This document shows, in pieces, positions 18,457 to 25,985 of a DNA stretch of 64,000 bases. Within the stretch, counting starts at the first letter, position 1, and each line of letters starts with the position of its first letter. The translations under genes were made by a program, and so were the position numbers. Location of the stretch: assembly GCA_015709575.1 (NCBI GenBank), contig CP054190.1:3780616-3844615 (forward strand), given 5' to 3'. This stretch comes from Planctomycetia bacterium (GTDB taxonomy: Bacteria > Planctomycetota > Phycisphaerae > UBA1845 > Fen-1342). Under the pieces are notes generated by a model that did not search any database, had not been told where the DNA came from, and was given only the letters and a program-made list of their open reading frames with translations.

Positions 18457-19215
18457 ATGGACGATGCCGCAACGCTGATCCACCACCCCATGATTGACGA
18501 CACATCGCCGGCCTCGAAGGCGGATCCCACGATCGGACCGCTCTCGACGGAGGAACCGGCCGCGCACGACGCCGCGTCGGCCGCGACACACGATGTCCGT
18601 GCGGACTTCTCTGCCGCGACGAGCGGGGATGCGCCGCCCGCGCCTACGGCCGAGCAGGTGCTCGAATCGCTGCTGTTCGCCAGTGACTCGCCGCTGAGCG
18701 CGGCGCGGCTGGCCGAGCTGGCCGGCTTCGACTTGACGGCGATGCGGGTGGAGCAGCTGCTGGAAGTGCTGAACGAGCGCTACGCCGCGAACGGGGCTTC
18801 GTTTCGCGTGCAGCACATCGCACGCGGCTACCAACTGCTGACGCTGGCGGATTTCGCGCCGTGGCTGACAAAGCTGGACAAGCAGCGGCACCAGTCGCGC
18901 CTGAGCGGGGCGACGCTGGAGGCGCTGGCGATTGTGGCCTACAAGCAACCGGTAATCCGGGCGGACATCGAGGCCATTCGTGGCGTCGCCTGCGGGGATG
19001 TGCTCAACCGGCTGCGCGAAATGGGATTGGTGAAAATCATCGGGCGGGCGGAGATCGTCGGGCGGCCGCTGTTGTATGGCACGACGCGCAAGTTCCTGGA
19101 CGTCTTCGGCCTCGCCGATCTGGACGAGCTTCCTCCGATGGAAGCGCTGTCGCTGCGGCGGGCGTCGGCAGCGCTGGACGAAACCCGCGCGCTGCGAGCT
19201 GCTGCGGGAGCGTGA
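18457..19215 (+). CDS. scpB: Segregation and condensation protein B
   Basis: Partner of SMC and the kleisin ScpA in chromosome condensation. The two winged-helix domains are recognisable from EQVLESLLFASDSPLSAARL through GYQLLT, and SGATLEALAIVAYKQPVIRADIE through LLYGTTRKFLDVFGL, which is the strongest ScpB signature. The N-terminal 65 residues are an Ala/Asp/Thr-rich extension not found in most homologues. The ATG at 18457 is preferred, with GGAG 9 nt upstream; an earlier in-frame start at 18415 is possible. No scpA or smc is nearby. Confidence 0.93.
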   Translation: MDDAATLIHHPMIDDTSPASKADPTIGPLSTEEPAAHDAASAATHDVRADFSAATSGDAPPAPTAEQVLESLLFASDSPLSAARLAELAGFDLTAMRVEQLLEVLNERYAANGASFRVQHIARGYQLLTLADFAPWLTKLDKQRHQSRLSGATLEALAIVAYKQPVIRADIEAIRGVACGDVLNRLREMGLVKIIGRAEIVGRPLLYGTTRKFLDVFGLADLDELPPMEALSLRRASAALDETRALRAAAGA

Positions 19216-19344
19216 TCGGCGCTGCGCGACGCTGACGCGTGACAGAATTGACAGGGGTCTTGACCGATCGGGGAGAATGGGGGCCGGTCGCGCAATCCGG
19301 GAGTTTCTATTTGCGCACGGTGCGGCCGACGGAGGCGCTCGCCC

Positions 19345-20844
19345 ATGCCCGACCCACGGGACACATCAACCCCAGACGCGAATGACAGCGCAACAGCCGC
19401 AGCCAGTCCACGAGCGCCGGAGCCAACAACGGTGGATCGTCCGCTGCGCCGCGGAGGGGGCGTTTCAGCCTATGACCGTGCGCTGCCGCATTCGGCCGAA
19501 GCTGAGCGGGCGGTGCTGGGTTCGATGCTGATCGAGGAATCCGCGGTCGGGGAGGCAATCCAGGTCTTTCGCGGATTCGACGGGCCGCTCTTTTTCTTTG
19601 ATCGCCATCAGCGCCTGTATGACGTCATTCTCTCAATGTATGACGAAAGCCGCCCGCTGGACGGCGTGATCATCAAGAATGAGCTGATTCAGCGGCAGGT
19701 GTTCGAGAGTCTTGGCGGGTACGCGTTCCTGGCGGGCCTGGCGCACAGCGTTCCGACGGCGCTGCGCGTGCGCCAGTACGCGCAGATTGTTCGCGACAAG
19801 GCGCTGCTGCGGCAATTGATCGGCGCCTCTCACCGCATCATGGACACCGCGTTCGACGACGCCCAGCCGGCGGCGGAAATCCTGGACCTCGCGGAGCGCG
19901 AGCTGTTCGCGGTGACGGAGCAGCGGGTCGGCGGCGGGGCGAACCTGCTGCCGGAACTGGTGCGCGAAGTGTTCGCGGGGCTTGACGCGCGCAGCGACGA
20001 CCCCGAGGCGTTGCTGGGCGAGCCGACCGGATTCGCGCAACTGGACGACCTGACCGCGGGGTTGCAGCCGGGCGAGTTGATCGTGGTGGCGGGGCGGCCG
20101 TCGATGGGCAAGACCGCCTTCGGCCTGAACCTGGCAGAACACCTGTCGATCAACGAGGGCCGGCCGTCGCTGTTCTTTTCTCTGGAGATGAGCCGTCAGC
20201 AGGTGGCGCAGCGCCTGCTGTGCAGTTGGGCGCGGGTGGACTCGCACTCCTTTCGACGCGGGCGGCTGCAGGAGCCGGAAATGGATCGGTTGCGGGCGGC
20301 GGCGGGTCGGATGGCGGGCAAGCCGCTGATCATCGACGACTCGAGCAGCCTGAGCGTGCTCGAGCTGCGGGCGCGGGCGCGGATGGCGTATCGACGATAT
20401 GGGGTGCGGGCGATCTTCGTGGACTACCTGCAATTGCTGCGCGCCCCGGGAACGGAGAGCCGGCAGACGGAGGTGGCGGAAATATCCCGCGGCCTCAAGG
20501 GGCTGGCGAAGGAATTGAATCTCCCGGTAGTGACCATGGCGCAGCTCAACCGCAAGGCCGAGGATCGATCGGGCAATCGTCCGCGCATGAGCGACCTGCG
20601 CGAGTCGGGCGCGATCGAGCAGGATGCGGACGTGGTGATGCTGTTGCACCGCGAGGCGTATTACAAGCCGGCCGCGGAGCGCACCGAGGAAGACAACCTG
20701 GCCGAGTTGATCATCGCCAAGCAGCGCAACGGCCCGGTGGATGACATCAAGCTGCATTTCAACCAGCAGTTCGCGCGCTTCGACAATCACATGCCCAACA
20801 CCGGCGGCTACGCAAACTACCCGGCGTCGGCGTCGCCGTTCTGA
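19345..20844 (+). CDS. dnaB: Replicative DNA helicase
   Basis: Hexameric ATP-driven helicase of the replication fork. The N-terminal domain begins at PHSAEAERAVLGSMLIEE (about residue 48) after a low-complexity leader. The RecA-like domain has Walker A GRPSMGKT, SLEMSRQQVAQRLL, Walker B IFVDYLQLL, and the C-terminal MSDLRESGAIEQDADVVMLLHR block. At 499 aa it is near standard length and shows no intein. Start ATG with GGAGG 9 nt upstream. It ends convergently with the coiled-coil gene; a GC-rich hairpin lies between them. Confidence 0.97.
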   Translation: MPDPRDTSTPDANDSATAAASPRAPEPTTVDRPLRRGGGVSAYDRALPHSAEAERAVLGSMLIEESAVGEAIQVFRGFDGPLFFFDRHQRLYDVILSMYDESRPLDGVIIKNELIQRQVFESLGGYAFLAGLAHSVPTALRVRQYAQIVRDKALLRQLIGASHRIMDTAFDDAQPAAEILDLAERELFAVTEQRVGGGANLLPELVREVFAGLDARSDDPEALLGEPTGFAQLDDLTAGLQPGELIVVAGRPSMGKTAFGLNLAEHLSINEGRPSLFFSLEMSRQQVAQRLLCSWARVDSHSFRRGRLQEPEMDRLRAAAGRMAGKPLIIDDSSSLSVLELRARARMAYRRYGVRAIFVDYLQLLRAPGTESRQTEVAEISRGLKGLAKELNLPVVTMAQLNRKAEDRSGNRPRMSDLRESGAIEQDADVVMLLHREAYYKPAAERTEEDNLAELIIAKQRNGPVDDIKLHFNQQFARFDNHMPNTGGYANYPASASPF

Positions 20845-20854
20845 CAAACGGGTT

Positions 20855-20885
20855 CGGCCCACGGAGCCGGACGCTCCGCGGGCCG
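20855..20885. terminator. GC-rich hairpin between convergent genes
   Basis: Arms CGGCCCACGGAGC (20855-20867) and GCTCCGCGGGCCG (20873-20885) pair at 12 of 13 positions around a 5-nt loop. It lies 11 nt after the dnaB stop and 36 nt beyond the stop of the opposing gene. There is no T-run on either side, so it is a possible bidirectional stop or mRNA 3-prime stabiliser and not a textbook terminator. Confidence 0.45.
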
Positions 20886-20920
20886 CTCGCCATCGATCGC
20901 GCGATCCGATGCAGTCGCGG

Positions 20921-21982
20921 TCACGGCTCGCGATAGTCGGGCTGCTGGGCCTTGAGAAACTTCAGAATCAGCTTCTGGTTCTCGATGATCTCGATCTCGC
21001 GCTCGCGCGCTTCGCCGGCAATTCCGACCGCCACGCACGTGCGGATCCGGGTGTTCACGTCGCTCACCAGGCCGCCCACGCTGGTGCCGATCCCCCCGAT
21101 CAACAGGCCGATTTTCTTGACGCGGTTGTTCTTGATGCTCACGCCGACCCAGCCCCACACGGCGCCGCTCTTGTGAATCTCGGTCGTGCCCGCCGCCGTC
21201 AGTATCGCCCCGAGAGTCTTGGCGGCGACGGAGAACTTCGACAGGTTTCCGGCTGCGCGGCGGAGCTCATCCAGGTTTTCGAGTACGTACGCGCACTCAT
21301 TCAGCTCCCTGTCCACCAGGTCGCCCTCAATCCGCTCGGGGGAGTCCGTCAGCAGGCCGCGGATGACATCGATGTCGTCAGCGGCGCCGGACAACAACTG
21401 GTTGAACTGCGTCAGCAGGGCGGGAGACTGGGCCGCCGTGGTGCGGTAGACGGGATAGAGCGAACGCACGGGCAGAGCGCCGATCAGGCTCGCCTCCTGC
21501 TGCAGGTTGATCTGCGCCGCCTGCATTCCCGAAACGGAGTTCAGGCCGTTCAGGAGTCGCTCCGAATTCTGAAGCAGCGCCACCAACTGCTGGCGAAACG
21601 TCTCGCCGGCGCCGCCGCTGAGAAAGGCTTCGCGGCCCGCCAGTTCATCGGCGATCTCCCGCTCCAGGTCCTCGAGCGCCTCTTCAATGGCGTCCTGAAT
21701 CGTGCCCGACAGGCCCTCGAGACCGGCGCGCATGGCGTCGCGCATCTCGATGGCCGTATCGCGGGCGGTGATGGCCGTGTCGCGCGCCGCGGCGGCGTTG
21801 TTGCGGGCCTCGGTGGCCCGGTCACGGGCGTTTGCGGCGTTGTTCCTCGCCTCGGTGGCTCGGTCGCGGGCGGCCGTGGTGATCGAGAAGATGTCGTCGA
21901 GAATGTCCGCCTGGGCATGGGAGGCGCTGAACAGGGCCGCGGTCAACGCGAATCCTGCCCATCGAGTAATCCTGGAACGCAT
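20921..21982 (-). CDS. Secreted coiled-coil protein with tandem ARDxA repeats
   Basis: About 353 residues, family not recognised. A signal peptide (WAGFALTAALFSASHAQA) is followed by a strikingly regular helical stretch at about residues 35-85 in which ARDRATEARNNAA occurs twice, then ARDTAIT and ARDTAIE, spaced in 7-residue steps as in a right-handed or trimeric coiled coil. The middle is helical and acidic. Near the C-terminus, a small hydrophobic region (VKKIGLLIGGIGTSVGGL) could contact membrane. The ATG at 21982 has AGGAG 9 nt upstream. It is divergent from the ECF sigma gene over 187 nt. A surface fibre or spacer role is possible but unproven. Confidence 0.72.
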   Translation of the reverse strand: MRSRITRWAGFALTAALFSASHAQADILDDIFSITTAARDRATEARNNAANARDRATEARNNAAAARDTAITARDTAIEMRDAMRAGLEGLSGTIQDAIEEALEDLEREIADELAGREAFLSGGAGETFRQQLVALLQNSERLLNGLNSVSGMQAAQINLQQEASLIGALPVRSLYPVYRTTAAQSPALLTQFNQLLSGAADDIDVIRGLLTDSPERIEGDLVDRELNECAYVLENLDELRRAAGNLSKFSVAAKTLGAILTAAGTTEIHKSGAVWGWVGVSIKNNRVKKIGLLIGGIGTSVGGLVSDVNTRIRTCVAVGIAGEAREREIEIIENQKLILKFLKAQQPDYREP

Positions 21983-22169
21983 GGATGAATCTCCTGTAGT
22001 TGGCATCCGTCTCCCCTACGGACGACATTTCCGCCCGGCGCGCCCGGAAGTTCCGGCCGAAATTCCCGGCCGCCGGGGCGGTTTTCGGCTCCGGGGCGGC
22101 GGGTGTCCGGGCCCCGATGAGTAGAATGAACGGACAACTCGAACGACTCGAACGGCTGAGGATTCCGGT

Positions 22170-22736
22170 ATGGACGCGCCGCAGACCGTCACGCGCCTGC
22201 TCAATCGCGTCGCCGCCGGCCACGGTGCCGCGGCTGAGGAACTTTTGCCGATCGTCTATCACGAGCTTCGCGCGCTGGCCGCGTCGCTCTTTCGCGACCA
22301 GAAACCGGGAAACACGCTCCAGCCGACGGCGCTGGTTCACGAGGCGTATCTCAAGCTCGTGGATCAGTCGATCGATTGGTCGAGCCGGAGCCAGTTCTTT
22401 GTCGTCGCGGCCAGGGCGATGCGCAGCATCCTGGTGGATCACGCGCGCGGAAAGAGCCGGGACAAGCGCGGCGGAGGCTGGCAGCGGGTTTCGCTCAGTT
22501 CCGACCCGGCCGCGGCCGATGCGGAAGAACTGCCGGTCGAGCGAGTTGACGCGGCGCTGACGCGGCTGGCCGAGCTGGATGCTCGCAAAGCGCGGCTGGT
22601 GGAGCTGCGGTTCTTCGGAGGATTGTCGCTGGAGCAGGCGGCCGACGCGCTCGGCATCGCGCGCTCAACTGCGTCTGAGGACTGGAGAATGGCGCGTGCG
22701 TGGCTCTACAACGAGCTGCGGGAGCACCCGACATGA
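22170..22736 (+). CDS. ECF-family RNA polymerase sigma factor
   Basis: About 188 residues with the layout of the planctomycete-rich ECF group (Sigma70_ECF type). Region 2 contains YHELRALAASLFRDQ and LQPTALVHEAYLKLVDQ, then FFVVAARAMRSILVDHAR. Region 4 has ELRFFGGLSLEQAADALGIA, the helix-turn-helix that would read the -35 element. No anti-sigma gene is present. The start has GAGG 8 nt upstream. The stop overlaps the kinase ATG (ATGA), so the kinase is its most likely regulator, by phosphorylation or interaction; that is an inference from the coupling and from similar gene pairs in planctomycetes. Confidence 0.92.
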   Translation: MDAPQTVTRLLNRVAAGHGAAAEELLPIVYHELRALAASLFRDQKPGNTLQPTALVHEAYLKLVDQSIDWSSRSQFFVVAARAMRSILVDHARGKSRDKRGGGWQRVSLSSDPAAADAEELPVERVDAALTRLAELDARKARLVELRFFGGLSLEQAADALGIARSTASEDWRMARAWLYNELREHPT

Positions 22737-25700
22737 CCGGCGCGGACCGCTTTCGCCGGGTGGACGGGCTGTTTCGCGCCGCCGTGGCCCTGCCGGTCGA
22801 ATCGCGCGAAGCGTACCTGGTGCAGCAATGCGCCGATGATCCCACCGTTCTGGCGCAGGTTCGATCGCTGCTGGCGGCGGACGGGCACGAGCAAGGCGCG
22901 CTCGATCGCCCGGCGCTGATCTCGGTATCCACCGTTCTGGAACCGGGCGGCACAGGCCCCGCAGACTCCGTGCCCGAGACCATCGGGCGATACCGCATCC
23001 TCCGGAAGATCGGCGAAGGAGGCATGGGCGCCGTCTTTGAGGCCGAACAGGCGAACCCGCGCCGTCGCGTGGCACTCAAGCTGCTGCGGCACGCGGCCGG
23101 GTCGCGCCGCCTGATGCAGCGATTCCGCCAGGAATCCGAGATCCTGGGCCGCCTGCGTCATCCGGGCATCGCGCAGATTCTGGAGGCCAGCTCCGGCGGC
23201 GAGGGCCGAGACACGTGTCCATACTTCGTGATGGAGCTCGTGACCGGGAGCGGACTGCTGGAGCACGTTCGTGCGCATTCGCACAACCCGCGCCGCAAGC
23301 TCGAGCTGTTCTGCCTGATCTGTGACGCGGTGCAGTACGCCCACCAGCAGGGGGTGATTCACCGGGATCTCAAGCCGGCGAACATCCTGGTCGTGGAGGA
23401 CGACGCGAGCTCGACCCCGGGCGGCCCGCCCCAGCCGAAAATCCTCGATTTCGGGGTGGCGCGCCTGACCGAATCCGACCTGGCCGCGGTTACGCAACAC
23501 ACGACGGCCGGCGAGCTGGTCGGAACCGTGCCGTACATGAGTCCCGAGCAGGCCGCGGGCGATCCGGCCGCGCTGGATTGGCGCAGCGACGTCTACGCGC
23601 TCGGGGTGATTCTCTACGAGCTGCTGACCGGCCGACTGCCGCTCGACGTGCGGCGGGTGATGGTGCACGAGGCCGTACGAATGATCCGCGAGGACGAGCC
23701 GACCCCCGCAGGCTCGATCGACCGCTCGCTGCGCGGCGACCTGGAGACGATCCTCTCGCGCGCGCTCGAGAAGGACAAACTGCGGCGCTATCAATCGGCG
23801 GCAGACCTGGCCGCGGATATCCGCCGACACCTTCACGAACAGCCGATCACCGCCCGACCGGCGTCCGCGCTCTATCGCGTGGAAAAGTTCGCGCGCCGCA
23901 ACAAGGCCGTTGTCGCCGGCGTCGCCGTGGCGTTCCTCGCGCTGGCCGGAGGCGCGGGGGTCGCCGTCCGGTACGCGGTGGTGGCCGAGCGCGCCCGGGT
24001 CGAGGAACGGCGGCAACGGGTGGAATCGGAGCATCAGAACTACCGCGCGTGTTTGTCGGCCGCGTCGTCGGCGCTGATGAGATTCGACGTCGCGGAGGCG
24101 CAGCGCAATCTCTCGGCCGCGCCGGAGTCCCTGCGCAGCTGGGAGTGGACACACCTTCGGAGCCGGCTGGACGACAGCCTGTTGCACCACTCGACCGGCC
24201 TGTCCACCGTCTGCGCAGCGCTCAGCCCCGACGGCGGCAGGCTGGCGGCCTGCAATTCCGCCGGCGTCATCCGGCTGTGGTCGGTGTCGGATTGGACGCT
24301 GGCGGCCGAACGGGTGCTGGAGGGCGGAGTCGCCCAGCGCCGGATCGAGCAGTTCGTCTTCTCGCCGGACGGACGTGCGCTGCGGGCAGACACGCGGAAC
24401 GGCTCGCTGCGCCTGGATGCGCATACGCTCGATCTCGACGCACGCGAGGAGCGCGTGTTCCGCAGACGCAGCCCGGATGGGAGCATCGCGTTCGCGGCGG
24501 ACCGCGGCGTGCAAGACGGCGTCGTGGTCGAAGAGCACGCGACCGGGCGGGCGCTTTTCCGCTTTTCCGGGCGGCAATCGAGCGAGGCGGTGGTGCGTTT
24601 CTCGCCGGATGGCGGCCTGCTGGCGATCTGCATGCCGCGAGAGCGCGGGCTGGTCGTCTATCGCTGTTCGGATGGGACGGCGCTGTGCCACCGCCCGGAA
24701 CTGCTCGCGGTTGCGGATCTCTGCTTCAACACGGACGGCACGCGCCTGGCCGTCGCGATGACGACCGGTGAAGCGCATGTCATCGCGATTGACGGCGGCG
24801 GGACGGTGGCGACGTTGCCGGCCCAGGGAACGTCCGTCGTCGCCATCGCCTTCAGCCCCCGCGACGATCGGATCGCGACCGCCGCCGGCAACGGCGTGGT
24901 GCGGCTGTGGGATGCGCTGACGGGGGAACCGCTGGCGGCGATGCTGGGGAACCATTCGCCGGTGATCTCGCTGGAGTATGACGCGGAGGGCCGATCGCTG
25001 GTGACCGTCTGCGCGAATGGCGATGTTCGCTGGTGGGACGCCTTTGCCGCGGCGGATCCGTTCGTGGTGCGGGTTCCACAGTCCGTCTACGGTGTGACGT
25101 ATTCGCCGGATGGCACGTTGCTTGCAGCCGCGTGTCTGGGCGGGGATCGCCCACTGCGAATCTGGAGCGTGGCGGACGGGCGGGAGCAATTCGCGGGTCT
25201 CGACGGCTTCCTGAGCAGCGTGGCGTTTGATCGCGACGGCCGGCGACTGGTGGTGGGTCGATCGACGACCAATGCGCCGACGGCCGTCATTTCCATCGAC
25301 GGAACGCAGATTGCGTCGCTGCCCGGTCACTTCTGGCGCACCGACTGGGTCGGTTTTGCCGCCAATGGCGAGCACGTCGCGTCATTGGGCAACAATGGGC
25401 GACTGCTGGAGCACGTGATCGACACTGGAGCGCCGGTGCGGCGCGCGGCGTTTCCCCGCAATGAAGATCAGGAAGGTTGCCGAGCCGCGCTCAGCCCGGA
25501 TGGGGCGCTGCTCGCGGTCGCGGCGCGGCATCAACTGCACCTGCTGGACGCGGCGTCGTGGGAGACGATCGCGACGCTCGACGGGCACACCAGCTCCATC
25601 TACGCGCTGGCGTTCAGCGCGGACGGACGGCTGCTTGTATCAGGCGGTCGCGACCGGGAAGTGCGCGTGTGGGATGTGCGGACGCGCGCGCCGATCGCGA

Positions 25701-25960
25701 CGATGGTCGGTCACGTTGATGACGTGTTCGCCGCCGCGATCAGCCCCGATGGACGACGGATTGTCTCGGGCGGCCGCGACCGGGTGATCCGGGTGTGGGA
25801 TGCGGAACGGTTTGCGGAGATCACGCAACTGCACGGGCACACGTCGTATGTGTACTGCCTGGCGTTCAGCCCGGACGGAGAGATTCTTGCGTCCGGCGGC
25901 GGAGACGACACGGTGCGGTTGTGGGAGACGCGGCCGTACCGGGAGCGAAGGCGGCAGTGA
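22733..25960 (+). CDS. Transmembrane Ser/Thr protein kinase with WD40 repeat sensor domain
   Basis: About 1075 residues. A Hanks-type kinase domain spans residues 87-365: glycine loop GEGGMGAVFEA, Lys116 in VALKLL, catalytic HRDLKPAN at 210-217, DFG at 239-241 and the APE-equivalent SPEQAAG. All catalytic residues are present. One membrane helix (AVVAGVAVAFLALAGGAGVAV, split around residue 400) separates it from a C-terminal half with about ten to twelve WD40 units, for example those ending VRLWDAL, VRVWDVR and VRLWETR. The topology puts the propeller(s) outside the cytoplasm. It is coupled to the sigma factor by ATGA. Its target is unknown; the sigma factor is the obvious candidate. Confidence 0.93.
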   Translation: MTGADRFRRVDGLFRAAVALPVESREAYLVQQCADDPTVLAQVRSLLAADGHEQGALDRPALISVSTVLEPGGTGPADSVPETIGRYRILRKIGEGGMGAVFEAEQANPRRRVALKLLRHAAGSRRLMQRFRQESEILGRLRHPGIAQILEASSGGEGRDTCPYFVMELVTGSGLLEHVRAHSHNPRRKLELFCLICDAVQYAHQQGVIHRDLKPANILVVEDDASSTPGGPPQPKILDFGVARLTESDLAAVTQHTTAGELVGTVPYMSPEQAAGDPAALDWRSDVYALGVILYELLTGRLPLDVRRVMVHEAVRMIREDEPTPAGSIDRSLRGDLETILSRALEKDKLRRYQSAADLAADIRRHLHEQPITARPASALYRVEKFARRNKAVVAGVAVAFLALAGGAGVAVRYAVVAERARVEERRQRVESEHQNYRACLSAASSALMRFDVAEAQRNLSAAPESLRSWEWTHLRSRLDDSLLHHSTGLSTVCAALSPDGGRLAACNSAGVIRLWSVSDWTLAAERVLEGGVAQRRIEQFVFSPDGRALRADTRNGSLRLDAHTLDLDAREERVFRRRSPDGSIAFAADRGVQDGVVVEEHATGRALFRFSGRQSSEAVVRFSPDGGLLAICMPRERGLVVYRCSDGTALCHRPELLAVADLCFNTDGTRLAVAMTTGEAHVIAIDGGGTVATLPAQGTSVVAIAFSPRDDRIATAAGNGVVRLWDALTGEPLAAMLGNHSPVISLEYDAEGRSLVTVCANGDVRWWDAFAAADPFVVRVPQSVYGVTYSPDGTLLAAACLGGDRPLRIWSVADGREQFAGLDGFLSSVAFDRDGRRLVVGRSTTNAPTAVISIDGTQIASLPGHFWRTDWVGFAANGEHVASLGNNGRLLEHVIDTGAPVRRAAFPRNEDQEGCRAALSPDGALLAVAARHQLHLLDAASWETIATLDGHTSSIYALAFSADGRLLVSGGRDREVRVWDVRTRAPIATMVGHVDDVFAAAISPDGRRIVSGGRDRVIRVWDAERFAEITQLHGHTSYVYCLAFSPDGEILASGGGDDTVRLWETRPYRERRRQ

Positions 25961-25985
25961 CTTCAACGGAAGTGCGCGGATGCCC

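Noticed and set aside
20741..21988. A 415-codon plus-strand frame over the coiled-coil gene
   Set aside because: No ribosome site, no domain, and it overlaps the end of dnaB. The minus-strand gene has AGGAG and a signal peptide.
22706..25375. An 889-codon open frame on the minus strand, antisense to the kinase gene
   Set aside because: Composition is Arg/Gln/His-rich without recognisable motifs, while the sense strand carries a complete kinase and WD40 pattern.
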